Origin: Mycobacterium marinum | GTDB taxonomy: Bacteria > Actinomycetota > Actinomycetes > Mycobacteriales > Mycobacteriaceae | Length of the DNA: 64,000 nt | Assembly (NCBI RefSeq): GCF_003391395.1 | Contig: NZ_CP024190.1 | Span: 3,906,001 to 3,970,000, forward strand | Direction of reading: 5' to 3' | In this document: positions 17,598 to 26,855 of the stretch, piece by piece | How positions within the stretch are numbered: the stretch's first letter is position 1 | How the letters are laid out: the number at the start of each line of letters is the position of its first letter | Position numbers and translations under genes: made by a program | The notes under the pieces: model-generated | The model's database searches: none | Told to the model about the DNA's origin: nothing | The model's input: only the letters and a program-made list of their open reading frames with translations

Positions 17598-19096
17598 GCA
17601 CGCAGTGTGTCACGCATTCGATAACGGCGAAGCCCAGCTGAGCCGGCGTATCCCGCCAGCACCACCAGGGCCGTCACCGGCACCCAATCCCCCAGTCGTC
17701 GATACAGCGTGTCGCGCGAACCCAGCTCGATGCTGACCACCGTCACGCCCGCGAAGTCCGACGGGCACCACGCCAGCCGGCGTCCCCGGGCGTCGAAGGC
17801 CGAACTGTCACCGGACAACCCGGCGTGCACCGCGGGTCGCCCCACTTCGACGGCACGCACCGCGGGTTGGCTGGCCAACTGCGGCTGCGCCCAACTCCCT
17901 TGAAACGACGAGGTGGAACTCTGGAATGCCAACAACTCGGCGCCCAGCAGCGCTTCGCGTCGGGCCAGATCGGAAAACGTCGTCTCGTAGCTGATCAGCG
18001 GTCCGATGGCCAGCGGTCCGGCATGCAGCACCACCGGGCCGGTTCCCCGCCGCCGGTCCTCCGCGGCGGCCTTGGTGCCCTGGGTGATCCAGCCAACCAA
18101 CCGCCGCAGCGGAACGTATTCACCAAACGGCACCAAGCGGGTCTTGCGGTAGCTGCCCGCCACGCCGTGCTCACCGAGCAGCACCGACGACTTGTAGATG
18201 CCCCCACCCGGTGCCCGCGCATCGACATTGACCAGCAGATCCGCGCCGACCCGCGCGGACAGGCCCGCCAGCCGGGCCAGGTCGCCGGGATGGTCGGCCA
18301 GGTCGTGGCCGACGCTGCTTTCCCCCCAGACCACCAGGTCCGGCCGTTGACCCACCAAGCCGGCGGTCAGTTCTTCACCGGCCGCCTGGCGGGCCGTCGA
18401 GTCGGCGATGGGGCCCGGCTGCACCAGCGCCACCCGAATCACCGGACCCGCAGCGGGAGCTGGGCCAACGAGGTACCACAGCGGTCCGAGGCCCACCCCC
18501 GCCACCGCGCAGCCCAGCAGCACCAGCCGGGGCAGCCCTTGGCCCACGATGCCGGCCACGATGGCGGTATTGACAGCCATCACCAGAAAGCTGGTCAGCC
18601 ACACCCCGCCCACCGATGCCGACGCAAGCGTGTAGGGCTGGTTCCATTGCGACGCACCCAGCGGAGCCCACGGACCGCCCAATGGCGGCCAGGACCGCGC
18701 CGCTTCTGCCACCACCCAGGCGCTCGGTACGACGGCCAGTGCCCCAGCCGCGCGGGCGGCGGAAAGCGGTGCCGACAGCAGGCGGTGCGCAACCCAACCC
18801 CACGGCAACCACAACGCGCCCATTCCGAGAGCCAACAACGCCAGCGACGGGCCGATGCTGGCGGCCAACCAGTACTGGTTGGCAAGCACGAAACCGGCAA
18901 CACCGCAACCGGCCCGCACCGCACCATCGCCGGACGTCGCCGCTGCCCGCACCAGCAGCAGCAGCGGCACCAGCGCGAACCAGGCCAACCACCACCACGA
19001 TGGCGCCGGGAAAGCGAGCGCGGGTAGCGTGCCGAGGGCCAATGCTGCCGTCCACCCGAACGCACGCCGCCGGAGCGTTCTCGGGTGCGGGACCAT
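17594..19096 (-). CDS. Apolipoprotein N-acyltransferase-like membrane protein with Ser for the catalytic Cys
   Basis: 500 residues: several N-terminal membrane helices, a nitrilase-type domain (~residues 225-470) and a final membrane helix, the Lnt layout. Glu in VVWGESSVG and Lys in YRKTRLVPFGEY match two members of the Lnt triad. The third, normally Cys in ICYE, reads ISYE here; the codon at 17990-17992 on the - strand is AGC, residue Ser369. Lnt adds the third acyl chain to lipoproteins; with this change ordinary catalysis is doubtful. In Mtb the same locus is split into Rv2262c/Rv2261c, whereas here it is one open frame. Confidence 0.85.
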   Translation of the reverse strand: MVPHPRTLRRRAFGWTAALALGTLPALAFPAPSWWWLAWFALVPLLLLVRAAATSGDGAVRAGCGVAGFVLANQYWLAASIGPSLALLALGMGALWLPWGWVAHRLLSAPLSAARAAGALAVVPSAWVVAEAARSWPPLGGPWAPLGASQWNQPYTLASASVGGVWLTSFLVMAVNTAIVAGIVGQGLPRLVLLGCAVAGVGLGPLWYLVGPAPAAGPVIRVALVQPGPIADSTARQAAGEELTAGLVGQRPDLVVWGESSVGHDLADHPGDLARLAGLSARVGADLLVNVDARAPGGGIYKSSVLLGEHGVAGSYRKTRLVPFGEYVPLRRLVGWITQGTKAAAEDRRRGTGPVVLHAGPLAIGPLISYETTFSDLARREALLGAELLAFQSSTSSFQGSWAQPQLASQPAVRAVEVGRPAVHAGLSGDSSAFDARGRRLAWCPSDFAGVTVVSIELGSRDTLYRRLGDWVPVTALVVLAGYAGSAGLRRYRMRDTLRA

Positions 19097-19178
19097 GGGC
19101 TAAAGCATGCCGCTCCGACTCGCGGATAGCGGGGAAAAGCGCACACTGGACAGCAACACCGGAAAGGGAGTGATACGC

Positions 19179-20132
19179 ATGGCCAGCGATCTCATCGCCA
19201 CCGTGCCCGATCTGTCCGGAAAACTCGCGGTAGTCACCGGAGCCAATAGTGGGTTGGGTTTTGGGCTGGCCCGGCGGCTGTCGGCGGCGGGCGCCGATGT
19301 GGTGATGGCAATCCGCAACCGCGCCAAGGGCGAGGCGGCAATCGAGGAGATCCGCAGTGCCGTGCCCGACGCCAAGTTGAGTATCAAGGCGCTCGATCTG
19401 TCCTCGCTGGCGTCGGTGGCCGCATTGGGTGACCAGCTCAACTCCGAGGGCCGCCCGATCGACATCCTGATCAACAACGCCGGCGTCATGACTCCGCCCG
19501 AACGTGATACCACCGCCGACGGCTTCGAATTGCAGTTCGGCAGTAACCATCTCGGACACTTCGCGCTGACCGCGCACGTGCTGCCGCTGCTGCGCGCGGC
19601 GCAAGGCGCGCGGGTGGTATCGCTGAGCAGCCTGGCGGCCCGGCGTGGCCGTATCCACTTTGACGACCTGCAGTTCGAGAAGTCATACGCTGCGATGACG
19701 GCATACGGTCAATCCAAGCTGGCAGTGCTGATGTTCGCGCGCGAGCTGGACCGTCGCAGCCGGGCGGCGGGTTGGGGCGTGATGTCCAACGCGGCGCACC
19801 CGGGACTGACCAAGACCAACCTGCAGATCAGCGGGCCTTCGCATGGGCGGGAGAAGCCGGCACTGATGCAGCGGTTCTACACCACCTCATGGCGTTTCGC
19901 TCCGTTCCTTTGGCAAGAAATCGAAGACGGCATCCTGCCGGCGCTCTACGCCGCCGTTACACCGCAGGCCGAGGGCGGTGCTTTCTACGGCCCGCGGGGC
20001 TTTTATGAGGCGGCCGGTGGCGGTGTGAGGGCGGCCAAGGTGCCCGCTCGTGCTGGCAATGACGCTGACTGCCAACGCCTTTGGGAGGTTTCCGAACGTC
20101 TCACGGGTGTCGGTTACCCCACGTCGAGCTGA
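19179..20132 (+). CDS. Short-chain dehydrogenase/reductase (Rv2263-like)
   Basis: 317 residues from the ATG at 19179, with GGAAAGGGA placed 9 bases upstream; an earlier in-frame ATG at 19107 lacks such a site. The NAD(P) motif is VVTGANSGLGFGLA, the structural motif is INNAGVM, and the catalytic YGQSK follows SLSSLAARRG. It resembles retinol dehydrogenase/protochlorophyllide reductase-type SDRs. The Mtb counterpart is Rv2263. The stop is one base before the start of the next gene. Confidence 0.88.
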   Translation: MASDLIATVPDLSGKLAVVTGANSGLGFGLARRLSAAGADVVMAIRNRAKGEAAIEEIRSAVPDAKLSIKALDLSSLASVAALGDQLNSEGRPIDILINNAGVMTPPERDTTADGFELQFGSNHLGHFALTAHVLPLLRAAQGARVVSLSSLAARRGRIHFDDLQFEKSYAAMTAYGQSKLAVLMFARELDRRSRAAGWGVMSNAAHPGLTKTNLQISGPSHGREKPALMQRFYTTSWRFAPFLWQEIEDGILPALYAAVTPQAEGGAFYGPRGFYEAAGGGVRAAKVPARAGNDADCQRLWEVSERLTGVGYPTSS

Positions 20133-20133
20133 C

Positions 20134-21240
20134 ATGCCACGGGAGATCAGGCTGCCGGAGTCAAGTGTGGTGGTCCGGCCGGCGCCAATGGAAAGTGCGA
20201 CCTACAGCCAGTCGTCGAGGCTACAGGCCGCGGGCTTGTCGCCGGCCATCACGCTGTTCGAAAAGGCCGCGCAAACCGTGCCGCTGCCCGATGCACCGCA
20301 ACCGGTCGTCATCGCCGACTACGGGGTGGCCACCGGCCACAATTCACTCAAGCCCATGATGGCCGCGATCAACGCACTTCGCCGTCGCACCCGTGAAGAT
20401 CGCGCAATCATGGTGGCGCACACCGATGTACCGGACAACGATTTCACTGCGTTGTTCCGCACGTTGGCCGATGACCCGGACAGCTACCTGCACCATGACT
20501 CGGCGAGCTTCGCATCGGCAGTCGGCAGGTCGTTTTATACCCAGATCCTGCCCAGCAATACGGTGAGCCTGGGCTGGAGTTCATGGGCGATCCAATGGCT
20601 TAGCCGTATCCCCGTGGGGGCGCCGGAACTCACCGATCACGTGCAAGTCGCCTACAGCAAAGACGAGCGAGCGCGCGCGGCATACGCGCACCAGGCCGCC
20701 ACGGATTGGCAGGACTTTCTTGCCTTCCGGGGTCGGGAGCTGTGTCCGGGCGGGCGATTGGTGGTGCTGACAATGGCGCTCGACGAACACGGCCACTTCG
20801 GCTATCGACCGATGAACGACGCGCTTGTGGCGGCGCTCAACGATCAGGTGCGCGACGGGCTGCTGCGCCCAGAAGAGCTGCGACGCATGGCGATACCCGT
20901 GGTCGCCCGGGCCGAAAAGGACCTGCGCGCTCCGTTTGCGCCGCGCGGCTGGTTCGAGGGTCTGACCATCGAGCAGCTCGACGTGTTCAACGCCGAGGAT
21001 CGGTTCTGGGCCGCCTTCCAATCAGACGGCGACGCAGAGGCTTTCGGAGCGCAGTGGGCCGGCTTCGCTCGGGCGGCGTTGTTCCCCACGCTCGCGGCGG
21101 CGTTGGACTGCGGGACCGGCGACCCTCGCGCAACCGCGTTCATCGAGCGGCTGGAGGCTTCCGTCGCCGACCGGCTGGCAAGCCAGCCCGAGCCGATGCG
21201 GATTCCGCTGGCATCGCTGGTGCTTGCCAAGCGCGCCTGA
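20134..21240 (+). CDS. SABATH-like SAM-dependent carboxyl methyltransferase
   Basis: 368 residues. VVIADYGVATGHNSLKPM is the SAM-binding start, and FYTQILPSNTVSLGWSSWAIQWLS is the region typical of the SABATH (Methyltransf_7) family, which methylates carboxyl groups of small acids such as salicylate or jasmonate in plants. The bacterial substrate is unknown. It begins one base after the SDR stop, so the two probably act in one short pathway. A start at MESATYSQSS 54 bases later is also possible. I do not recall this gene at the Mtb locus. Confidence 0.75.
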   Translation: MPREIRLPESSVVVRPAPMESATYSQSSRLQAAGLSPAITLFEKAAQTVPLPDAPQPVVIADYGVATGHNSLKPMMAAINALRRRTREDRAIMVAHTDVPDNDFTALFRTLADDPDSYLHHDSASFASAVGRSFYTQILPSNTVSLGWSSWAIQWLSRIPVGAPELTDHVQVAYSKDERARAAYAHQAATDWQDFLAFRGRELCPGGRLVVLTMALDEHGHFGYRPMNDALVAALNDQVRDGLLRPEELRRMAIPVVARAEKDLRAPFAPRGWFEGLTIEQLDVFNAEDRFWAAFQSDGDAEAFGAQWAGFARAALFPTLAAALDCGTGDPRATAFIERLEASVADRLASQPEPMRIPLASLVLAKRA

Positions 21241-21330
21241 CCGCGGTAGCGCGCGTTTCGACCCGGCATCGGGATGGGTAACCGGAGTTGAGGGTCGGTC
21301 ACAACCGCAACTGCGCAGGGAGCAAGAGCC

Positions 21331-21687
21331 ATGACTGCAGCCCAAGATCAGCCGGCCGACCAACATGAGGAGCCGGATCGTTCCGACAACATCGAGCCGG
21401 ACCAAGGCGCCCAAGACAAGGCCGCCGAGATGATGACTGCCTATGAGGACCGGCCGACGCTGGTGTTACCCGGTTCCGGCAAGACCATCACCGGGACCGC
21501 GGTCAACGACTGGCTCGACGAAAACGGCGACCCCAAAGCCGCCGGTGACCGGGACGCCCCAGCGGCGAAGGCCAAAGACGTCGCCACAACAGGCAAGGCC
21601 GACGGGACCGGCGAGTGGAGCGCCGAAGAAAACTACGCCAAAGACAAGGCCTACAACGAGCGCGTCCTCAAGGATGCCGCCAGCTGA
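21331..21687 (+). CDS. Small acidic, probably disordered protein of unknown function
   Basis: 118 residues with very few hydrophobic stretches, rich in Asp, Glu, Lys, Ala and Pro. The one conserved-looking block is RPTLVLPGSGKTITGTAVNDWL. GCAGGGAGC stands upstream of the ATG. No signal peptide and no catalytic motif are present. Coding character is supported by its high-GC third positions. It stands between the methyltransferase and the convergent Hsp70-like gene. Confidence 0.6.
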   Translation: MTAAQDQPADQHEEPDRSDNIEPDQGAQDKAAEMMTAYEDRPTLVLPGSGKTITGTAVNDWLDENGDPKAAGDRDAPAAKAKDVATTGKADGTGEWSAEENYAKDKAYNERVLKDAAS

Positions 21688-21710
21688 ACGCCGCGGGGCG
21701 GTCGCTCACC

Positions 21711-23645
21711 TCATTGACCGTTTGCCGCCTGGGGCGCAATTACTTGCGGCGCAATGACCTGGGGCGCGATGACTTGGCCGAACCCGGGAACTCCCGGCAC
21801 CTGAGGCACCTGAGGTATCTGCGGCACTTGCGGCACCTGCGGGAAACCGATTCCCGGGATCTGCGGGATGGGCGGAATCTGGGGAATGGGCGGGATCGGC
21901 GGCGTGGGCAGTTGCTGTGTCGCGGGCGCCTGCGTGGTGGGCGGCGCCTCGGTGGTGACCGGGGGCTGGGTGGTTGCCGGCGGCGCCTCGGTGGTGGCCG
22001 GAGGCTGGGTGGTGACCGGGGCTTGTGTGGTTGAGGGCGGCGGCGCCTCGGTCGACGGCGGCGGGGGCGCCTGCTGTGTCGGCGGCGGCGCCGGCTCTTG
22101 GGAGGCAGGTGGCTGGGTGGACGGCGCGGGCGCGGAAGTTCCGGCATCGGTCACCGGTGGCACGGCTGCGGGGGCCGAGGTGGGCGGGGACGTGGTCGCT
22201 TCGGGCGAGCGAGTCGCCGGCTGTTCTCCGGAGCTCAGCGCGATCGCGACCGCGGCGCCGACGAGCAGCACCGCAACCACCGTTGCGACGATGATTACTC
22301 CGGGCAGGCGGTACCACGGGATCACCACGGACTTGGGCGCCGGCTCCGCCCGGGCATTCTCTTCAAAGGTCAGCTGGGGCCGCGCGGAGGTGTAGCCGGA
22401 CGCCCCCGAATAATCGTCGCCGACCACCGGCGTCGCCCGGGATTGGTCGTCGGCTTCCGACCATGCCAAAGCGGGCTGCAACGCCGACACCGGCGCGTCG
22501 GCCGCCGCGACCGCCCCGACGTCTGGGTCCAGCGGCGCCATCGCGGTCTGGGTCATCGGTGCCGCTGAGGTCAACACCGTCGCACTGGAATCACCCGGTC
22601 CCCGGGCAGCCCGCAGCGCCCCGCCGGTCGCGGCTGTCAGCTGCGGGCGGGGTGCGGTAATCACCGGTACGCCGAAGCGCCCCGACAGCGTTGTGGTGAC
22701 CGACGGGATATTGGCGCCACCACCGACGGTAACGATGGCGACCAGGTCCGCGGCGGGGACGCCGGCGCGCTGCAGCGTGTGTTCGACAACGCGGGCAAAT
22801 CCATCGAGCGAATCGCGGATCGTCTCGTCCAACTCGTTCCTGGTGAGCCGAACCTCTCCGCTTACCCCGGGCAGCGCGTCAGACAGCGTGGCCACCGTGC
22901 TGAGGGAGAGCTGCTCCTTGGCCTGGCGGCACTCGGCACGCAACCGGTTCAATAAGCCGATCGCCGAGGTCCCCGACGGATCGAAAGAACCCGTCGCCGG
23001 CATCTCGGACATGACGTAGGTCAACAGCGACTGATCGATCAGATCGCCGGAGAAATCCGGGTGCCGCACCGTTGCACCCAGGGGCTGATATTCGCCGGAG
23101 GCGTCGGCCAGCGTGATGCTGGTACCGCTGCCACCGAAATCGCAGACCGCGACGACGCCGCGGGCCGGGATGCCAGGGTTGGCACGCGCGGCGAACAACG
23201 CCGCCGCGGCGTCCGGGATCAGCAGCAGAGGCTGCCCCGCCGGCGACCATTCCGGAACCCGGCCCAATGCGGCGCCCAATGCGTCTACCGCGCTCGTGGT
23301 CCAGTGAGCGGGATAGGCGACTGCGGTACTGGCGGGCAGGGTGTGACCGCCGGTGGCCGTATAGGCCAACGCCCGCAACGCATCGGCCACCAATGCCTCG
23401 CTGCGATGCACCGACCCGTCGGCCGCGACGATGCCGATCTGGTCCCCGACGCGGTCCACGAAGTCGCTGATCACCAAACCGGACTGGTCCAGCCTCGGGT
23501 TCTCCGACGGCAGTCCGATCTCGGGTGGACGCTGTCGGTACAGCGTCAGTACGGGCTTTCGCAGGATGGCGCTATCGGCGGTTACCGCCGCCAGATTGGT
23601 GGCACCGATCGACAGACCCAGCGCGGGCCGTGCTCCCTCTGCCAT
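21711..23645 (-). CDS. Hsp70-like (actin-fold ATPase) membrane protein with proline-rich tail (Rv2264c-like)
   Basis: 644 residues. The N-terminal ~350 residues look like a divergent Hsp70/actin ATPase: LGLSIGATNLAAVT, VVAVCDFGGSGTSITLAD (phosphate 2) and AIVTVGGGANIPSVTTTL (adenosine motif). A single membrane helix (VIIVATVVAVLLVGAAVAIAL, ~residues 450-470) is followed by a long Pro/Thr/Ala tail with PPATTEAP-type repeats, PQIPQVP repeats and three QVIAP units. The tail is probably outside the cytoplasm. The Mtb counterpart is Rv2264c. A cell-wall-spanning sensor or chaperone role is only a guess. Confidence 0.85.
   Translation of the reverse strand: MAEGARPALGLSIGATNLAAVTADSAILRKPVLTLYRQRPPEIGLPSENPRLDQSGLVISDFVDRVGDQIGIVAADGSVHRSEALVADALRALAYTATGGHTLPASTAVAYPAHWTTSAVDALGAALGRVPEWSPAGQPLLLIPDAAAALFAARANPGIPARGVVAVCDFGGSGTSITLADASGEYQPLGATVRHPDFSGDLIDQSLLTYVMSEMPATGSFDPSGTSAIGLLNRLRAECRQAKEQLSLSTVATLSDALPGVSGEVRLTRNELDETIRDSLDGFARVVEHTLQRAGVPAADLVAIVTVGGGANIPSVTTTLSGRFGVPVITAPRPQLTAATGGALRAARGPGDSSATVLTSAAPMTQTAMAPLDPDVGAVAAADAPVSALQPALAWSEADDQSRATPVVGDDYSGASGYTSARPQLTFEENARAEPAPKSVVIPWYRLPGVIIVATVVAVLLVGAAVAIALSSGEQPATRSPEATTSPPTSAPAAVPPVTDAGTSAPAPSTQPPASQEPAPPPTQQAPPPPSTEAPPPSTTQAPVTTQPPATTEAPPATTQPPVTTEAPPTTQAPATQQLPTPPIPPIPQIPPIPQIPGIGFPQVPQVPQIPQVPQVPGVPGFGQVIAPQVIAPQVIAPQAANGQ
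21730..21774 (-). repeat. Three tandem 15-bp units encoding QVIAP
   Basis: Three adjacent 15-bp units (21730-21744, 21745-21759, 21760-21774), read on the - strand, encode QVIAP x3 at the end of the proline-rich tail. They differ at silent positions, so the repeat is not newly made. Confidence 0.8.
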
Positions 23646-23776
23646 CTAGTAAGTCCCCATGTCCGGCGGCACGCCACCCGCCCAACTCAAATTCTGTCGA
23701 TAGAACCTATAGCCAATCTCTGCGCCAGCTATGCGCCAGCTGTATAAGAACTTCAACGCCAAGCAATCGACGCAGG

Positions 23777-24862
23777 TCAACGGATTGTGCCCGCGCCTGG
23801 AATCAGCGGCAGGTCGAGCGCGGTGACCCAGCCCGGCGGCAAGTCGTTGACGGCAGGCACCGCATTGAGCGCCCGCATGCCGGTCGCCAGACACCCGGCG
23901 GTGGCTGGATCTCGCCCGGAGCCGTCAGTGAACCGGAACGCGGTCTCCTGGAAGATGCTGGGAGTTCCTTCGATATCCACCCGATAGACGTCGTCGTCGT
24001 GGCCGGAGGGCCAGTCCGGCGCGGCATCGTGGCCGATGCGGTTGACGTGTTCCAGTTGGATGCGGGTTTCGCCCTGATAGACCCCATTGATGGTGAACCG
24101 CACCGCGGCCACGTGGCCCGCTTTGATGAGGCCCTTGGCCGACTTGCGCTCGGTGGGGGTCACCCACTTTTCCCAGGTGGTAGTGATCTCATCGAGCATG
24201 ATCCCGGCGGCATGAGCGATCATCGGCACGGTGGCGCCCCACGCGAAGATCAGCACGTCGCGGTTTTCCAGCATCGGGCTGAATTCGGGCTCGCGGCCGA
24301 TGCCCATCTCTTTTTCGTAATCGCCCTCGTAGTTCGTGTAGTCCAGCAGTTCGGAGGCGCGCACACGCCGGACCTCCGAACACAAACCCATCAGGGTCAT
24401 GGGAAACAAGTCGTTGGCGAATCCCGGGTCGATGCCGGTGGTGAAGCACGACGACTCCCCCAACGTGCAAGCCTCGGTGATGGGCTGAATCCACTGCGGC
24501 GGGTTCAGGTGCATCGTCGGCCAGATCCACGGCGTCATTGCGGTCGAGCAGACGTCGATGCCGGCCCGCAGGAAGCGCGTGATGAGTGAGATGTTGTCCT
24601 GCGCGTGCATCGCCGTCGGGCCGTAATGCACCAGCGCGTCGGGCCGCAGCGCGATCAGCGCGTCGACATCGTCGGTGGCGCTGATTCCCTCCGGCTCGGA
24701 AAGTCCGCAGATTTCGCCGACGTCGCGCCCCACCTTGTCAGGATTGCTGACACCAACACCCACCAGCTCAAACAATGGATGCTTGACGATTTCGGGAATC
24801 ACCATCCTGCCCACGAAGCCGGTGCCCCAGACGACCACTCGTTTCCCGCCACTTTGCGACAT
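23777..24862 (-). CDS. NAD(P)-binding dehydrogenase of the dihydrodipicolinate reductase-like type
   Basis: 361 residues. The N-terminal Rossmann fold begins RVVVWGTGFVGRMVIPEIV, followed by a DapB/2,4-diaminopentanoate dehydrogenase-like layout with FTTGIDPGFANDLFP in the middle. Several such proteins occur in mycobacteria and remain uncharacterised; some are thought to act in lipid or steroid metabolism. It is a single gene, divergent from the MmpS-like gene and separated by 131 bp from the Hsp70-like gene. The fold is clear; the substrate is unknown. Confidence 0.75.
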   Translation of the reverse strand: MSQSGGKRVVVWGTGFVGRMVIPEIVKHPLFELVGVGVSNPDKVGRDVGEICGLSEPEGISATDDVDALIALRPDALVHYGPTAMHAQDNISLITRFLRAGIDVCSTAMTPWIWPTMHLNPPQWIQPITEACTLGESSCFTTGIDPGFANDLFPMTLMGLCSEVRRVRASELLDYTNYEGDYEKEMGIGREPEFSPMLENRDVLIFAWGATVPMIAHAAGIMLDEITTTWEKWVTPTERKSAKGLIKAGHVAAVRFTINGVYQGETRIQLEHVNRIGHDAAPDWPSGHDDDVYRVDIEGTPSIFQETAFRFTDGSGRDPATAGCLATGMRALNAVPAVNDLPPGWVTALDLPLIPGAGTIR

Positions 24863-25049
24863 AAACGGCCACCTCCCTGACTACGTCACACTAAGCGCGA
24901 TCGGGGGCGACATCTAGCATCAGGGCTCACATTTGGGTCTTCAACGAGTCCGCTCGCAGTTCTCGGGCACCAAACGCACTCGTGCCGGCGGGGCGGGAGC
25001 CCAACAAACCACTTACATGCCGTCCTACCTGATGACACTATGGAAAACC

Positions 25050-25415
25050 ATGACCAGTCGATTGGCAGCCAGACCCATGCGCCGTCTCAGCGGACCGGCG
25101 ATTCTGCTCGCTATCGGTGTCGGCGTCGCAGCCATCTGCGGCGTGGCGAACGCCGACCCGTTCCAGCAGGTCCGCTATGAAGTGAGCGGCCCGGGCGTCG
25201 CCGAGTTCGTCTCGTACCAAACCGCCAAGGGCCAGCAGCGAGCGACCAACATCAACCTGCCCTGGTCGTCGGAGTTCACCGCCTTCGGCGGGCAGGTTTT
25301 CGTGCTCAGCGCCCAAGGGCAGGGCAGCATTACCTGCAGGATTCTGGTTGACGGCAGCGTGGTGACCGAGCAGACCGGGACCGGAACGCCCGGACACACC
25401 GTGTGCACACACTGA
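25050..25415 (+). CDS. MmpS-family-like exported protein
   Basis: About 121 residues from MTSRLAARPM; starts at 25017 and 25032 are also possible. A hydrophobic segment (GPAILLAIGVGVAAICGVANA) serves as signal or membrane anchor. The mature part fits the MmpS C-terminal domain: VRYEVSGPGVAEFVSY, INLPWSSEF and ITCRILVDGSVV, with the paired cysteines ITC and TVC. MmpS proteins normally assist MmpL transporters, but no mmpL gene is adjacent, so the partner must be elsewhere or absent. Confidence 0.7.
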   Translation: MTSRLAARPMRRLSGPAILLAIGVGVAAICGVANADPFQQVRYEVSGPGVAEFVSYQTAKGQQRATNINLPWSSEFTAFGGQVFVLSAQGQGSITCRILVDGSVVTEQTGTGTPGHTVCTH

Positions 25416-25520
25416 CCCACCGCATGCGGTGGCTCCGCACCGCCACGTTGTCGCCGCCAGCGGTTTAAGCTCGCCAGTGTCACCCCTTCAACGACGAAGC
25501 GGAGACGTAGGAGAAGCACG

Positions 25521-26822
25521 ATGGACCTCAGCACGAACCTCAACACCGGCCTGCTGCCTCGGGTTAACGGGACACCGCCACCGGAAGTCCCACTGGCCGA
25601 CATCGAACTTGGTTCGCTGGAGTTCTGGGGACGCGATGACGACTTCCGCGACGGCGCTTTCGCGACCTTGCGCCGCGAAGCCCCCATCTCCTTCTGGCCC
25701 CCGATCGAACTCGCCGGACTCACTGCGGGCAAGGGGCACTGGGCGCTGACCAAGCACGACGATATCCACTTCGCCAGTCGGCGTCCGGAAATCTTTCATT
25801 CCAGTCCCAACATCGTGATCCACGATCAGACACCGGAGCTGGCCGAATACTTCGGCTCGATGATCGTGCTCGACGATCCGCGCCACCAGCGCCTGCGCTC
25901 GATTGTCAGCAGGGCGTTCACCCCGAAGGTGGTCGCCCGCATCGAAGCCTCGGTGCGGGAGCGGGCCCACCGGTTGGTCGCAGCCATGATCACGAACCAT
26001 CCCGACGGGCAAGCCGACCTGGTCAGCGAGCTCGCCGGCCCGCTGCCTTTGCAGATCATCTGCGACATGATGGGGATTCCCGAAGAAGACCACGAGCAGA
26101 TTTTTCATTGGACGAACGTGATTCTCGGGTTCGGCGACCCCGACCTGACTACCGATTTCGATGAGTTCCTTCAAGTTTCGATGGCCATCGGCGGCTACGC
26201 CACCGCGCTTGCCGATGATCGTCGGGTCAACCACCACGGCGATCTGACGACCAGCCTGGTGGAAGCCGAGGTCGACGGCGAGCGGTTGTCCTCGTCGGAG
26301 ATCGCGATGTTCTTCATCCTGCTGGTGGTCGCCGGCAACGAAACCACCCGCAATGCAATCAGCCACGGCATGCTGGCGCTGTCGCGCTACCCCGACGAGC
26401 GTGCCAAGTGGTGGTCGGACTTCGACGGTTTGGCCGCGACCGCGGTCGAGGAGATCGTGCGATGGGCTTCGCCGGTGGTCTATATGCGCCGGACGTTGAG
26501 CCAGGACGTCGACCTTCGGGGCACCAAGATGGCGGCTGGCGACAAGGTCACCCTGTGGTATTGCTCGGCGAATCGCGATGAGGAGAAGTTCGCCGATCCC
26601 TGGACGTTCGATGTGACCCGCAACCCCAATCCGCAGGTCGGCTTCGGTGGTGGAGGTGCCCATTTCTGCCTGGGCGCAAACCTGGCCCGCCGTGAAATCA
26701 GAGTTGTATTCGACGAATTGCGCCGGCAAATGCCTGACGTCGTTGCGACCGAGGAGCCGGCACGGTTGCTGTCACAGTTCATTCATGGCATCAAACGACT
26801 ACCAGTCGCGTGGAGCCGTTGA
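25521..26822 (+). CDS. cyp124: CYP124, omega-hydroxylase of methyl-branched lipids
   Basis: 433 residues, closely matching Mtb CYP124 (Rv2266). Full P450 signature: AGNETTRNA on helix I (~residue 270), EEIVRW containing the ExxR motif, and the haem loop FGGGGAHFCLGANLAR with the thiolate ligand Cys383. Mtb CYP124 hydroxylates the terminal methyl of phytanic acid, isoprenoids and the cholesterol side chain. GGAGAAGC precedes the ATG. The amine oxidase gene follows 33 bp later on the same strand. Confidence 0.95.
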   Translation: MDLSTNLNTGLLPRVNGTPPPEVPLADIELGSLEFWGRDDDFRDGAFATLRREAPISFWPPIELAGLTAGKGHWALTKHDDIHFASRRPEIFHSSPNIVIHDQTPELAEYFGSMIVLDDPRHQRLRSIVSRAFTPKVVARIEASVRERAHRLVAAMITNHPDGQADLVSELAGPLPLQIICDMMGIPEEDHEQIFHWTNVILGFGDPDLTTDFDEFLQVSMAIGGYATALADDRRVNHHGDLTTSLVEAEVDGERLSSSEIAMFFILLVVAGNETTRNAISHGMLALSRYPDERAKWWSDFDGLAATAVEEIVRWASPVVYMRRTLSQDVDLRGTKMAAGDKVTLWYCSANRDEEKFADPWTFDVTRNPNPQVGFGGGGAHFCLGANLARREIRVVFDELRRQMPDVVATEEPARLLSQFIHGIKRLPVAWSR

Positions 26823-26855
26823 CTGCGAAGCCGTTTGCCGGTAGGCCTATTCAGC

